Shown: positions 32,926-41,702 of the stretch, in pieces
Layout: each line of letters opens with the position of its first letter
Numbering within the stretch: the first letter of the stretch is position 1
Assembly: GCA_004173355.1 (NCBI GenBank)
Contig: SEAD01000004.1
Coordinates: forward strand, 1 to 64,000
DNA length: 64,000 nucleotides
From: Chitinophagaceae bacterium
GTDB taxonomy: Bacteria; Bacteroidota; Bacteroidia; Chitinophagales; Chitinophagaceae
Reading direction: 5' to 3'
The notes under the pieces: generated by a model
What the model was told of the DNA's origin: nothing
What the model saw: the letters and a program-made list of their open reading frames with translations, nothing else
The model's database searches: none
Made by a program: the position numbers and the translations under genes

Positions 32926-33966
32926 TTAGTCGACCGGGCAATTCTCGTGGTAATTGATCAGTTCGATCGGGGTTTTTTCAAAACTATAGCCTTCGTAACG
33001 GACAATGATTTCATCCAGCACCGAATTGATTTCCTCTTCGGTGTTGAGGGTGACCAGGCGTGCCCGGTATTCCTTGATATTCGGGAGCCCTTTCAGGTAA
33101 TTGGCATAGTGGCGGCGCATTTCGAGGATACCCACGATCGGGCCTTTCCATTCCACGCTTTTGTGCAGGTGTTTGCGCGCCACACCCACCCGCTCTTCTA
33201 TACCTGGTGAGCCAAGGTGTTCACCGGTTGCCAGGAAATGTTTGATCTCGTCGAAGATCCAGGGATAACCGATTGCTGCACGGCCGATCATGATCCCGTC
33301 CACGCCATAGCGGTTCTTGTACTCAAGTGCTTTTTCTGCAGAGTCGATATCGCCATTCCCGAAGATGGGGATTTTGATGCGTGGATTGTTTTTGACCTTG
33401 CCGATGAGGGTCCAGTCAGCCGAACCCTTATACATCTGCGTGCGCGTGCGGCCGTGGATAGCCAGTGCCTGGATGCCCACATCCTGGAGACGTTCGGCCA
33501 CTTCTTCAATATTCCGGGTATTGTCATCCCAGCCGAGGCGGGTCTTGACGGTCACCGGAAGGCTGGTTGATTTTACCACGGCAGAAGTCAGGCGGACCAT
33601 CAGGTCAATATCTTTCAGCACCCCTGCACCCGCACCTTTCAGGGCAACTTTTTTTACCGGGCAGCCAAAGTTGATATCGAGCAGGTCGGGGTTGGTCACC
33701 TCCACGATTTTCGCTGCGAGCGAGAGGCTTTCCTCATCACCCCCGAAGATCTGGATCCCAACGGGGCGTTCGTAATCAAAGATGTCGAGCTTTTTGCGGC
33801 TCTTGATCGCATCGCGGATCAGCCCTTCCGATGAAATGAATTCCGTATACATCAGGTCGGCGCCCTTATCCTTACACACCGCCCGGAATGGCGGGTCACT
33901 CACATCCTCCATGGGGGCGAGCAGAAGTGGGAATTCCGGGAGTTCAATTTTACCTATCCTGACCAT
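32926..33966 (-). CDS. dusB: tRNA-dihydrouridine synthase
   Basis: This FMN enzyme reduces uridine to dihydrouridine in the tRNA D-loop. From MVRIGKIELPEFPLLLAPMEDVSD (ATG complement of 33964-33966) it has 346 residues; a longer upstream frame to 34434 is antisense to the CPBP gene and was discarded. The catalytic Cys102 is in LDINFGCPVKKV, followed by KGAGAGVLKD, VTVKTRLGWDD, LAIHGRTRTQMYKG and the FMN phosphate site FGNGDI/IGRAAIG. The DusB assignment over other Dus families rests on overall similarity. A -7 box lies on the minus strand in the divergent gap. Confidence 0.93.
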   Translation of the reverse strand: MVRIGKIELPEFPLLLAPMEDVSDPPFRAVCKDKGADLMYTEFISSEGLIRDAIKSRKKLDIFDYERPVGIQIFGGDEESLSLAAKIVEVTNPDLLDINFGCPVKKVALKGAGAGVLKDIDLMVRLTSAVVKSTSLPVTVKTRLGWDDNTRNIEEVAERLQDVGIQALAIHGRTRTQMYKGSADWTLIGKVKNNPRIKIPIFGNGDIDSAEKALEYKNRYGVDGIMIGRAAIGYPWIFDEIKHFLATGEHLGSPGIEERVGVARKHLHKSVEWKGPIVGILEMRRHYANYLKGLPNIKEYRARLVTLNTEEEINSVLDEIIVRYEGYSFEKTPIELINYHENCPVD

Positions 33967-34034
33967 AACGAATTTAGTTTTTACCGGTTTTCTTTTGTTT
34001 GCACCGGGAAGCATTCTGCTTATCTTGCAGCCTG

Positions 34035-34042
34035 CAAATTTA
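34035..34042 (-). promoter_or_regulatory. Promoter -7 box TAAATTTG of dusB
   Basis: Exact TAnnTTTG match on the minus strand in the 97-bp gap between the divergent dusB and CPBP protease genes, about 70 bases before the dusB start. Confidence 0.5.
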
Positions 34043-34063
34043 CAGTATAATCGCCGGAAATCT

Positions 34064-34972
34064 ATGTACGACAACGACTCTAAGGGTTTTTCATATAAAG
34101 CTGGCTTTTTCATGCTGATTGCCTTTGCCGTTGCCGGGTTGATTGCCGCCTCGCTGGTCAGCATGCAGGTCTGGCAACTGATGACCGGTACCCCCTTTAC
34201 AGAGATGCAGGAAGGCATGCTGAATCCCGCCAATGCCGGTGCCATGAAAGTGATCCAGTCGCTCAACGCGGTGCTGGGTTTCCTCGTGCCAACCCTGGCC
34301 GTGGCGGCGCTGATCCATAAAAAACCGCTGACCCTGCTGGGTTTCCGGGGAAAAATCAGACCCGAACAGGTTGGGTTGGCCATTGTGATTGTGGCCGCCG
34401 CATTATTGTTTTCCTCCTCCCTTTCGGAAATCACCCGGATGATCCCGATCCCTGCCAGCTGGCAGCTGGAGTTTGAGAAAATGGAATCCGACTATACCCG
34501 CCAGGTTGCCGCGATTGTGTCGCTGAAGAATATGGGTGACTACCTGCTGGCCATCGTGGTGATGGCGTTCCTGCCGGCGCTATGTGAGGAAGCGATTTTC
34601 CGCGGCGGGCTCCAGAATTTCCTGGCCCGCGGCACCAATTCGCCCTGGCTGGCGATTATCCTGGTATCACTGCTGTTCAGTCTCGCCCACGTGTCCTTTT
34701 ACGGTTTCCTTTCCCGGTTTATGCTGGGGGTGGTACTCGGCGCACTATATCATTATTCCGGACGTCTCTGGTTATCCGTGCTTGCGCACTTTATCAATAA
34801 TGCCGCGGCGCTGACCGCCCTGTATGTGGCTACCCGCCAGGGTAAGTCGATGGAGGAAGCGATGACAGAAGGTCCTGGCAGTCTCTGGGGACTCCTGGCT
34901 ATTCCCCTGCTGGTCGCGTTGTTTTACAGCTACCGCAGGCTTTCATCCAGGAGCCTGACGCGTCCCTGGTAA
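34064..34972 (+). CDS. CPBP family intramembrane metalloprotease
   Basis: From MYDNDSKGFSYKAGFF (ATG 34064) the protein has 302 residues and about seven hydrophobic segments. The three active-site motifs of the Abi/CPBP family are present: EEAIFRGGLQ with Glu175-Glu176-Arg180, LAHVSFYG with His209, and LAHFINN with His242. Family members include prenyl-protein and signalling proteases as well as bacteriocin-immunity proteins; the substrate here is unknown. The gene is divergent from dusB and followed after 54 bases by cdsA. Confidence 0.9.
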   Translation: MYDNDSKGFSYKAGFFMLIAFAVAGLIAASLVSMQVWQLMTGTPFTEMQEGMLNPANAGAMKVIQSLNAVLGFLVPTLAVAALIHKKPLTLLGFRGKIRPEQVGLAIVIVAAALLFSSSLSEITRMIPIPASWQLEFEKMESDYTRQVAAIVSLKNMGDYLLAIVVMAFLPALCEEAIFRGGLQNFLARGTNSPWLAIILVSLLFSLAHVSFYGFLSRFMLGVVLGALYHYSGRLWLSVLAHFINNAAALTALYVATRQGKSMEEAMTEGPGSLWGLLAIPLLVALFYSYRRLSSRSLTRPW

Positions 34973-35026
34973 CTGGATTCAATAGTAATTTGCCAGCCCG
35001 CCAGGGCCTGGCCCAAACAACTGACA

Positions 35027-35971
35027 ATGGCATTTCACTGGGCTACATTCCGGACAAGGGCACTGACAGCGATCGTTTTTGCAGCAGTGATGCTTGCCGG
35101 TCTATTCCTCAACCAATGGAGTTTTTTCCTGCTCTTTACCCTGATCCATTTCGGATGCTTCTGGGAGTACCTGAAGCTGATGGGAAAAATTTATGATGTC
35201 CGTTACCATGTCTATTCGAAATTCGGTTACATGCTGCTGGGTTATGGCCTGATGCTCTGGTTTTGTGACTTCCGGGTTTTTGCTGTCCTGGGCTACGGCC
35301 TGCGGGAAAACTTCTCCCTGCCGGTGTCACTCGCGGGATTCATCATGCTGGTGGCCGGGATTTTTATGTCGGCGAGGGTGACCCTGCGTTCGTTTTCCGG
35401 TGCTGCCCTTGGCATCTTTTACATCTCCCTTTCCTGGGGCCTGATGATGGACCTGTACCAGCAAAGCATGAATATCGGTTTTCCCCAACCCGCGGTGGCG
35501 GGACTGGAACAGCCGCCAATGCTGTATACGATGGCGCGCAACTTCATCCCCTTCCTCATTATCTGCGGAATCTGGATCAATGATACCATGGCCTATATCG
35601 TGGGATCGCTGATTGGCCGCCGGCCACTTTCTTCCATTTCCCCCAAAAAGACCTGGGAGGGAACCATTGGCGGGATCCTGCTGGCGGTGGGCCTGCTTGG
35701 CTGGCTCTACCCGCTGATCAGCTTCGGCCGCGTGGAAACCGAACTCGCGATCCTCGTGATGATCATTACGCTGATCACGGCGATCGCCGGTACTTTCGGG
35801 GACCTGCTGGAATCCAAACTCAAACGGCTTGCGGGGGTAAAAGACAGCGGTAATATTATGCCCGGACATGGCGGTTTTATGGACCGGTTTGATTCACTGC
35901 TTATCGCGGTCCCCTTTGTATGGCTTTTCCTGCATTTCCTTTTGGAGAAAACCCTCAATGCACTGATCTGA
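35027..35971 (+). CDS. cdsA: Phosphatidate cytidylyltransferase
   Basis: CdsA makes CDP-diacylglycerol from phosphatidate and CTP at the inner membrane, the branch point of phospholipid synthesis. The 314-residue polytopic protein has the family signature in its last third: SPKKTWEGTIGG, then DLLESKLKRLAGVKDSG and MPGHGGFMDRFDSLL (Asp-rich metal and CTP site). Its neighbour psd, 37 bases downstream, completes phosphatidylethanolamine synthesis, so the pair forms a phospholipid unit; the phosphatidylserine synthase gene is not in view. Confidence 0.95.
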   Translation: MAFHWATFRTRALTAIVFAAVMLAGLFLNQWSFFLLFTLIHFGCFWEYLKLMGKIYDVRYHVYSKFGYMLLGYGLMLWFCDFRVFAVLGYGLRENFSLPVSLAGFIMLVAGIFMSARVTLRSFSGAALGIFYISLSWGLMMDLYQQSMNIGFPQPAVAGLEQPPMLYTMARNFIPFLIICGIWINDTMAYIVGSLIGRRPLSSISPKKTWEGTIGGILLAVGLLGWLYPLISFGRVETELAILVMIITLITAIAGTFGDLLESKLKRLAGVKDSGNIMPGHGGFMDRFDSLLIAVPFVWLFLHFLLEKTLNALI

Positions 35972-35983
35972 AGTATCCTTGCG

Positions 35984-35991
35984 TATATTTG
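35984..35991 (+). promoter_or_regulatory. Promoter -7 box TATATTTG of psd
   Basis: Exact TAnnTTTG match between cdsA and psd, 17 bases before the psd ATG. Confidence 0.5.
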
Positions 35992-36008
35992 CGGCTCAAA
36001 TTCCTGTT

Positions 36009-36671
36009 ATGACTTTACATAAAGAAGGTGCGAAATCGATAGCATGGGCAGTCATCATTTTTGTGGTGATCAGCCTCCTGACCGTCAACCTGCTTGGCCT
36101 GAATTACCCGATCATAGCAGGGATCATCATTTTTGCGGCGCTGGTGATGCTGTTGCTGATTATTTCTTTTTTCCGGATCCCATCCCGCACACATACCATC
36201 GGCGACAATGTGATCGTGGCACCGGCCGATGGGAAGGTTGTGGTGATCGAGGAAGTGCAGGCGGATGAATATTTCACCGATCGCCGGATCCAGGTATCGA
36301 TCTTCATGAGCCCGCTCAACGTACACGTACAGCGCAACCCGGTTGCGGGTGAAGTAATATACAGCCAGTACCATAAAGGGAAGTTCCTCGTGGCCTGGCA
36401 TCCCAAGTCATCTACCGAAAACGAACGTCATACCGTGGTGTACCGTGCCGGCAATGGCAGGGAAATCCTCACCAAACAGATTGCAGGTGCGGTAGCCAAA
36501 CGCATTATCAACTACCTTAAACCCGGCCAGGTTGTAAAACAGGGTGATGAAATGGGTTTTATAAAATTCGGGTCAAGGGTTGATATCCTGCTTCCGCTGG
36601 ATGCGAAGATCCATTGCAAGCTGGGTGACAAGCCAAAGAATGGCGTGACGGTTATTGCAAGCTGGTCTTAA
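36009..36671 (+). CDS. psd: Phosphatidylserine decarboxylase, short (PSD-A) form
   Basis: From ATG 36009 the protein has 220 residues with two N-terminal membrane segments (about 10-30 and 35-55). The self-cleavage site that creates the pyruvoyl cofactor is FGSRVD, with cleavage expected between Gly188 and Ser189. APADGKVV (Asp74) and MSPLNVHVQRNPVAG (His105) complete the site. It converts phosphatidylserine to phosphatidylethanolamine. The short length is typical of the PSD-A class. The stop overlaps the end of the convergent HAD gene by four bases. Confidence 0.94.
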   Translation: MTLHKEGAKSIAWAVIIFVVISLLTVNLLGLNYPIIAGIIIFAALVMLLLIISFFRIPSRTHTIGDNVIVAPADGKVVVIEEVQADEYFTDRRIQVSIFMSPLNVHVQRNPVAGEVIYSQYHKGKFLVAWHPKSSTENERHTVVYRAGNGREILTKQIAGAVAKRIINYLKPGQVVKQGDEMGFIKFGSRVDILLPLDAKIHCKLGDKPKNGVTVIASWS

Positions 36672-37363
36672 AAAATCCCTTCGAGTTCACGCAGGTGTGT
36701 GACCGTGTATGTTGCGGGCACGGTGCTGGCAGCGCCGGTATGGTTGACAAATACCTGGTCGATCCCGGCATTGATAGCCCCCTGTATGTCCACTTCCTGG
36801 GTGTCCCCGATCATAATGCTGGAATCAAGGCTGGCATTGGTTTTCCGGAAAGCATACTCAAATATTTCACGGCTTGGTTTGAGGCTGTTTGACCCCTCGG
36901 ATGTAATCACTTCACCAAAGAACCCTGCGAGTCCGGAGTTTTTTAGTTTACTGTGCTGTACTTTTTCAAACCCGTTGGTGATGAGATGCAGTTGGTAGTT
37001 TTTTCCTGCGAGATACTGCAGTATTTCTTTTGTATGGGGAAACAGGATGGTACGTGTAGGCAGCAGGTCAATGAATAATCCGCTCATTTCCCGGGTGAGT
37101 GCATCATCGGCAATCCTGAAATCCAGCAGTGAAAGGAACATACGTTTGATGCGCAGGTCTTCCTGTTTGATGAATCCCTTGCGGTAGCGCTCCCAGAGGC
37201 GTTCGTTATGCGCGAGATAGTTGCGGTAAAATAATTCAAAGTCATCTACCCCGCGCTCCCGCAGGTGAAGGTCTTCATAGAGGGTTTCAAGGGTTACACG
37301 CGCGTTGGCCTCAAAATCCCAGAGCGTATGGTCGAGGTCGAAAAAGAGATGACGGTATTTCAT
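36668..37363 (-). CDS. HAD family hydrolase, YjjG-type nucleotidase
   Basis: The start chosen is MKYRHLFFDLDHTLWDFEANA (complement of 37363), giving 231 residues; an upstream frame reaching 37789 is antisense to the SDR gene and discarded. Motif I is FDLDHTLWDF with Asp9 and Asp11; motif II is LITNGFEK; motif III is the Lys in SLKPSREIFEYA; motif IV is MIGDTQEVDIQGA. These fit the YjjG noncanonical pyrimidine nucleotidase family, which dephosphorylates damaged nucleotides, although phosphoglycolate-type activity is possible. Confidence 0.88.
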   Translation of the reverse strand: MKYRHLFFDLDHTLWDFEANARVTLETLYEDLHLRERGVDDFELFYRNYLAHNERLWERYRKGFIKQEDLRIKRMFLSLLDFRIADDALTREMSGLFIDLLPTRTILFPHTKEILQYLAGKNYQLHLITNGFEKVQHSKLKNSGLAGFFGEVITSEGSNSLKPSREIFEYAFRKTNASLDSSIMIGDTQEVDIQGAINAGIDQVFVNHTGAASTVPATYTVTHLRELEGIF

Positions 37364-37435
37364 CGCTGCATGATCGATTTCGTGATGAAGGGGTATCTGA
37401 TTAATTTGCAATCTACACTCTAAAACCTGTTTTTT

Positions 37436-38143
37436 ATGATTATAGTTATCACGGGCGCAACGAAGGGAATAGGCAAGGCGATAGCGGAAGCGTTTGCGCA
37501 GGACAAACAGGGACATACTTTTTACCTCTGTGCACGCAGCGAGGAAACACTGGCGATGCTTGGCAGGGAACTGCAGGGACGTTTTCCACGTACCAATATT
37601 TTTACAAAAGCCTGTGATATGGGTGATGCCGCATCTGTAAAGGCTTTTGCGGCCTGGATCCTCCAGGCGGCTGACAAGATAGATGTGCTGGTAAATAACG
37701 CAGGTGTATTTATCCCGGGCAGTGTGGAATCGGAAGAGGAAGGTGCGCTGGAGAAAATGATGTCGGTTAACCTGTATGGCACTTACCATCTCACGCGTGC
37801 GTTATTGCCGGTGATGACGGCTACCAGGAACGGGCATATTTTTAATATCTGTTCAATCGCTTCACTGAAAGCATACAGCAATGGCGGCTCCTATTCCATC
37901 AGCAAGTTTGCGCTGTATGGTTTCAGCCAGAACCTGCGCGAGGAAATGAAACCGCATGGGGTGAAGGTCACAGCGGTACTGCCGGGTGCGGTGCTTACGG
38001 AATCGTGGGCAGGGTTTGACAACAGTTCCAAAAGGATCATGGAAGCGTCCGATATCGCACGGCTGGTTTATGCGGCAAGTTTCCTGTCGCCGCAGGCCTG
38101 TGTGGAGGAAATCGTGATCCGTCCGCAACTGGGGGACTTGTAA
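37436..38143 (+). CDS. Short-chain dehydrogenase/reductase
   Basis: The 235-residue NAD(P)-dependent oxidoreductase has the cofactor motif GATKGIGKA near the start, NNAGV, and the catalytic Ser/Tyr/Lys as ICSIAS and YSISKFAL. The C-terminal GAVLTESWAGF is normal for the classical SDR family. It is divergent from the HAD gene and 70 bases before batD. The substrate cannot be inferred from sequence or context. Confidence 0.9.
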   Translation: MIIVITGATKGIGKAIAEAFAQDKQGHTFYLCARSEETLAMLGRELQGRFPRTNIFTKACDMGDAASVKAFAAWILQAADKIDVLVNNAGVFIPGSVESEEEGALEKMMSVNLYGTYHLTRALLPVMTATRNGHIFNICSIASLKAYSNGGSYSISKFALYGFSQNLREEMKPHGVKVTAVLPGAVLTESWAGFDNSSKRIMEASDIARLVYAASFLSPQACVEEIVIRPQLGDL

Positions 38144-38213
38144 TCCGGACCGCCAATCCTGCTGCCATCTAATTTAACGTGCCGTTTGACGGTGGTTCGA
38201 TATTTTTAACAGG

Positions 38214-39989
38214 ATGAAAAAACTCATTGCCTTCCCGTTGCTGCTGCTGTCGGCCTTCCTGCTGGCGCAACCTGCCCTGCGTACGATTGTGACGCCGGGT
38301 CCGGTGGCTATGGGCGAGCCGTTCCAGGTACAGTATGTACTGCACGATATGCCGGGAGCTACGGATTTTGAGTTGCCATCATTCAAGAGCTTTAAAGTAA
38401 TCAGTGGCCCGCAGGTGTATAACGGACAGACCTACGATGCGGATGGCAAACTGGTGCAGGTGCAGAATGTGGTGTATACACTCGAAGGGATCCGGCCGGG
38501 GAAATACAGCATAGCTGCCGCAGCTGCGAGGTTCGGCGGTAAATGGGTCAGGAGCAGGCAGGCGGTGATTGAAATCACCGAACGTGAATTCCAGAAGGTA
38601 AAGGAACGGTCGCTGGAAGATTATTATCTCTATGCCGGCGAGGACCCATACCAGAAAATAAAAAAGAACCTTTTCCTGCGCGTGGAAGTGGACAAGCGCA
38701 GCTGTTATGTAGGACAGCCCGTAACAGCCGTATTCAAACTGTATTCATCACTGGAGTCGAGGACGGACATTGTAAAAAATCCGGGTCTGTTCGGGTTTAC
38801 CGTACAGGACATGGTGGGCCTCCGGCAGGGGCAGCGGAGTACCGAGTTGCTGCATGGTAAAAAGTACGAGGTTTACACGATCCGGAAAGTGCAGATGTAT
38901 CCGCTGCGTGCCGGGACCTATGAAGTAGACCCGATGGAAGTGCGTAACAGGGTTGAATTTTATAAAGCAATCATACCTGGGAAGACTGAAGCAGAGCAGA
39001 CGATACGCGAAGGGGTGCTGGATGATGAGGGGTTCAGTTCCCTTGCCAACACGGTAGTATACGAAACCAGCAGCAGCACCGAGCCGGTAAAGATTACCGT
39101 TAAGGCTATACCGGAAGCTGCACGGCCTGATAGTTTCAACGGAGCCACCGGGAAGTTCAGCGTGCAGGCATCAGTGGTGAAAAATGAAGTCCGCAGTAAT
39201 GAGGAAGGCATACTCGAACTGAGGATCAGTGGTGCGGGAAACTTCACGCAGCTGACCGCACCTGATCTTGTATGGCCTGCGGGTGTCACGGCTTTTGATC
39301 CGGAAGTAAAGGATATTCTTGACCCGCAGACTGCACCCCTCCAGGGGCAACGTATCTTCCGGTACCATTTTATCTGTTCAAAGGCCGGGCGTTATGAATT
39401 GCCCGCTCTGAGTTTTTCATTTTTCAACCCTGATAGTAACCGGTACCATACAGTGGTCACAGGTGTGGTGCCGGTTACGGTGATTGATTCGGTGAAAAAA
39501 CGTGCGGGGTTACAGGTGCTGAAAGCCGCTGCGGGTAAGGGTCCGGGGCTGTGGCTGGTAATCGCCGGGGGACTGGCAGTAATCGCTGCTGTTATAATTC
39601 TATTCCTTCGTAAACGCCGTGCGGGGCAGCCTGTACAGGTTGAAATGCCGGCAAGTCCGGGTATACCACCGGTCAGCGAGTTGCTTGCCGATGCACGTAT
39701 GCAGGCAGACCTTGAGCCCAGGAAGTTTTATGCAGTGTTGCGGTCAGCGGTATGGAAATTTTTCTCACTGCACTTTGCGTTGACAGGAAGCCAGCTTGGG
39801 CGGAACAATCTCGTGAATGTGCTCGGGGCAGCAGGTGTAAGTACAGGTATCCAGCAGGAAATAGCGGCCATACTCGACCATTGCGAAACCGGGATGTTTA
39901 CAGATATATCCTCGCAGGATGACCAGCTGGAGCTGCTCGCGCATACCACGGATGTACTGGAGGAAATCGAGAAGCAGGTAAGGCGCTGA
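38214..39989 (+). CDS. batD: BatD family protein
   Basis: The 591-residue protein has a signal peptide (1-18, LLAQ), a beta-sandwich region opening RTIVTPGPVAMGEPFQVQYVL, typical of BatD, several similar domains, and one transmembrane segment (about 443-463, GLWLVIAGGLAVIAAVIILFL) with a C-terminal cytoplasmic part. BatD normally sits in the moxR-batABCDE aerotolerance operon, together with a MoxR ATPase and VWA proteins. None of these is adjacent here (an SDR precedes it and a response regulator converges), so it is an orphan or second copy. Confidence 0.9.
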   Translation: MKKLIAFPLLLLSAFLLAQPALRTIVTPGPVAMGEPFQVQYVLHDMPGATDFELPSFKSFKVISGPQVYNGQTYDADGKLVQVQNVVYTLEGIRPGKYSIAAAAARFGGKWVRSRQAVIEITEREFQKVKERSLEDYYLYAGEDPYQKIKKNLFLRVEVDKRSCYVGQPVTAVFKLYSSLESRTDIVKNPGLFGFTVQDMVGLRQGQRSTELLHGKKYEVYTIRKVQMYPLRAGTYEVDPMEVRNRVEFYKAIIPGKTEAEQTIREGVLDDEGFSSLANTVVYETSSSTEPVKITVKAIPEAARPDSFNGATGKFSVQASVVKNEVRSNEEGILELRISGAGNFTQLTAPDLVWPAGVTAFDPEVKDILDPQTAPLQGQRIFRYHFICSKAGRYELPALSFSFFNPDSNRYHTVVTGVVPVTVIDSVKKRAGLQVLKAAAGKGPGLWLVIAGGLAVIAAVIILFLRKRRAGQPVQVEMPASPGIPPVSELLADARMQADLEPRKFYAVLRSAVWKFFSLHFALTGSQLGRNNLVNVLGAAGVSTGIQQEIAAILDHCETGMFTDISSQDDQLELLAHTTDVLEEIEKQVRR

Positions 39990-39993
39990 ATAA

Positions 39994-40701
39994 TTATTCC
40001 GAATACTTGTAACCCACTCCCCGTACTGAATGGAAGTATTTTGGATTACGGCTGTCGTGTTCGAAATACTTACGGAAGTTGAGGATGAAGTTATCGATGG
40101 TACGCGTGGTCGGATACACGTTGTATCCCCATACTGCCTGCAGGATTTTTTCCCTTGGCACCACCTCATTTTTATTTTCAATCAGGAGTTTGAGCAACAT
40201 GGTTTCCTTCTTGCTCAGCTGGATTTTACCACTCGACTGCGTGGTGGCTTCCTGTGCCTTGAAATCGATGATATTGTTCCCGAAGGTATAACTGTTGCCC
40301 ACTGTTGACCGGTCCTGCATCTTCTTGTTCTTGTCGATCAGCTTGTGTACACGTAACAGTAATTCTTCAAGATTGAATGGTTTGGTGAGGTAATCATCCG
40401 CGCCTTTCTTTAATCCGAGTACCCGGTCGGCACTGCTGTTCTTTGCGCTGAGGATGAGGATCGGCATTTCGTTGTTGCTGATACGGATTGTTTCCGCCAC
40501 GCTTATGCCATCCATTTCCGGAAGCATTACGTCAAGGATCAGCAGGTCGAAATACTCATTGGCAACCGCTTTCAGCGCTGCCGCACCATCGTATGCAGAA
40601 GTAACATCGTATCCTTCCAGCTCGAGGTTGAGTTTGAGAGCCTCGTGCAGGTTCTCTTCGTCTTCAACCAGGAGGATAGAAATTTTCTTTTTATCGTTCA
40701 T
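39994..40701 (-). CDS. OmpR/PhoB-type response regulator
   Basis: The 235-residue protein has a receiver domain with the phosphoacceptor Asp57 (DLLILDVMLPEMDG), the acidic pair in LLVEDEEN, and Lys in KPFNLEELL. A winged-helix DNA-binding domain (about 130-232) includes LSKKETMLLKLLIENKNEVVPRE and TRTIDNFILNFRKYF. It is 3 bases downstream of the sensor kinase gene and clearly its partner. Targets are unknown; the operon also holds gldH. Its end converges on batD with only 4 bases between, and no terminator hairpin was seen there. Confidence 0.94.
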   Translation of the reverse strand: MNDKKKISILLVEDEENLHEALKLNLELEGYDVTSAYDGAAALKAVANEYFDLLILDVMLPEMDGISVAETIRISNNEMPILILSAKNSSADRVLGLKKGADDYLTKPFNLEELLLRVHKLIDKNKKMQDRSTVGNSYTFGNNIIDFKAQEATTQSSGKIQLSKKETMLLKLLIENKNEVVPREKILQAVWGYNVYPTTRTIDNFILNFRKYFEHDSRNPKYFHSVRGVGYKYSE

Positions 40702-40704
40702 GTG

Positions 40705-41697
40705 TCAGAGGTAAAAAATCACCGCAAAATTACTGCCGGATGGAGTATTGTTTGTCACCAGAATGTCCGCATTGTGATCGTCGGCAATCTTGCGGCAAAG
40801 GTACAGCCCAAGCCCCGTTCCCTGCGTTTTACGTGTGCTTTCATTACCCACGCGGTAAAACTTGCCAAAGATCTTTTCCTTTTCATCTTCGGGAATACCT
40901 GCTCCGTTGTCGCGGATCTCCAGGCGGAGCTGGGAATTGCCGCGGGTGAGACTTGCAGCGATCACGGTTTCTTTCGGTGAATACTTGATTGCATTCTCCA
41001 GCAGGTTGTTGATCAGCATCTGGATCAGCAGGGGGTCGGCTTTGAGGTCGGCGTCCGATTCGATCTCATCAGTAAACTGCCGGTCGGGAAAACGTTTCCG
41101 GAAGTCAATGATCCGGTCGCGCAGGAGGTCCGAAAGATCGATCTCTTCCCGGCTGAAGGAATATCCCCCACCTTCCAGCTGGGAGGCGACCAGTATATTA
41201 TTGGTGAGGAAAGTCAGCCGGGCCGTTTCTTCCAGGGTGGCGCGGATCAGCTTTTTCTGTTTCTCCGGGTCCAGTGCATGTTTCTGCAGTGTCTCAAGAT
41301 TGAGCCTGGCCACGGCGATGGGCGTTTTCAGCTCATGGGTAACGGCCATCATAAAGTTCTGCTGCTGCTGCTGTACCCGGAACTGACGGCGGACCGAGCG
41401 GTATACAAAGGTGGCGCCGATCAGGATCAGCAGCAGGAACACGCTGCCTTCCCCTGCATATTTGAGCCGGTTGCGCTGGTGGTCCTTCCGGATCCGGATC
41501 TCTGCTTCATCATATGCCGTGGGTTGTGTGTAGGAGTTGATAGAGGACTGCAGCTGGATTTCCTTGAAGTCCCGCATGCTGTCATTCTGCCGTTCCAGCG
41601 ATATAAACCACCACACGAGGGCTACGACAATATAAGTAAGGAGGAGCCAGTAGATCCAGGTTGCCCGTCGGAGTTTCCTTTTATTGCCATCGGCCAT
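40705..41697 (-). CDS. Sensor histidine kinase
   Basis: The 330-residue membrane kinase has transmembrane segments at about 13-33 and 84-100 flanking a short (about 50-residue) periplasmic loop. HisKA follows with the phosphorylated His121 (MAVTHELKTPIA), then HATPase_c with NNLLENAIKYS, DNGAGIP and GTGLGLYL. The periplasmic sensor is too small for a PAS or Cache fold, so the signal could be membrane- or protein-borne. The gene starts 5 bases after the gldH stop and ends 3 bases before the response regulator, one operon. Confidence 0.94.
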   Translation of the reverse strand: MADGNKRKLRRATWIYWLLLTYIVVALVWWFISLERQNDSMRDFKEIQLQSSINSYTQPTAYDEAEIRIRKDHQRNRLKYAGEGSVFLLLILIGATFVYRSVRRQFRVQQQQQNFMMAVTHELKTPIAVARLNLETLQKHALDPEKQKKLIRATLEETARLTFLTNNILVASQLEGGGYSFSREEIDLSDLLRDRIIDFRKRFPDRQFTDEIESDADLKADPLLIQMLINNLLENAIKYSPKETVIAASLTRGNSQLRLEIRDNGAGIPEDEKEKIFGKFYRVGNESTRKTQGTGLGLYLCRKIADDHNADILVTNNTPSGSNFAVIFYL

Positions 41698-41702
41698 CGG
41701 TG

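Noticed and set aside
33967-34434. Upstream extension of dusB to 34434
   Set aside because: It would be antisense to the CPBP protease N-terminus and cover the divergent promoter region; DusB similarity starts at MVRIGKIELP.
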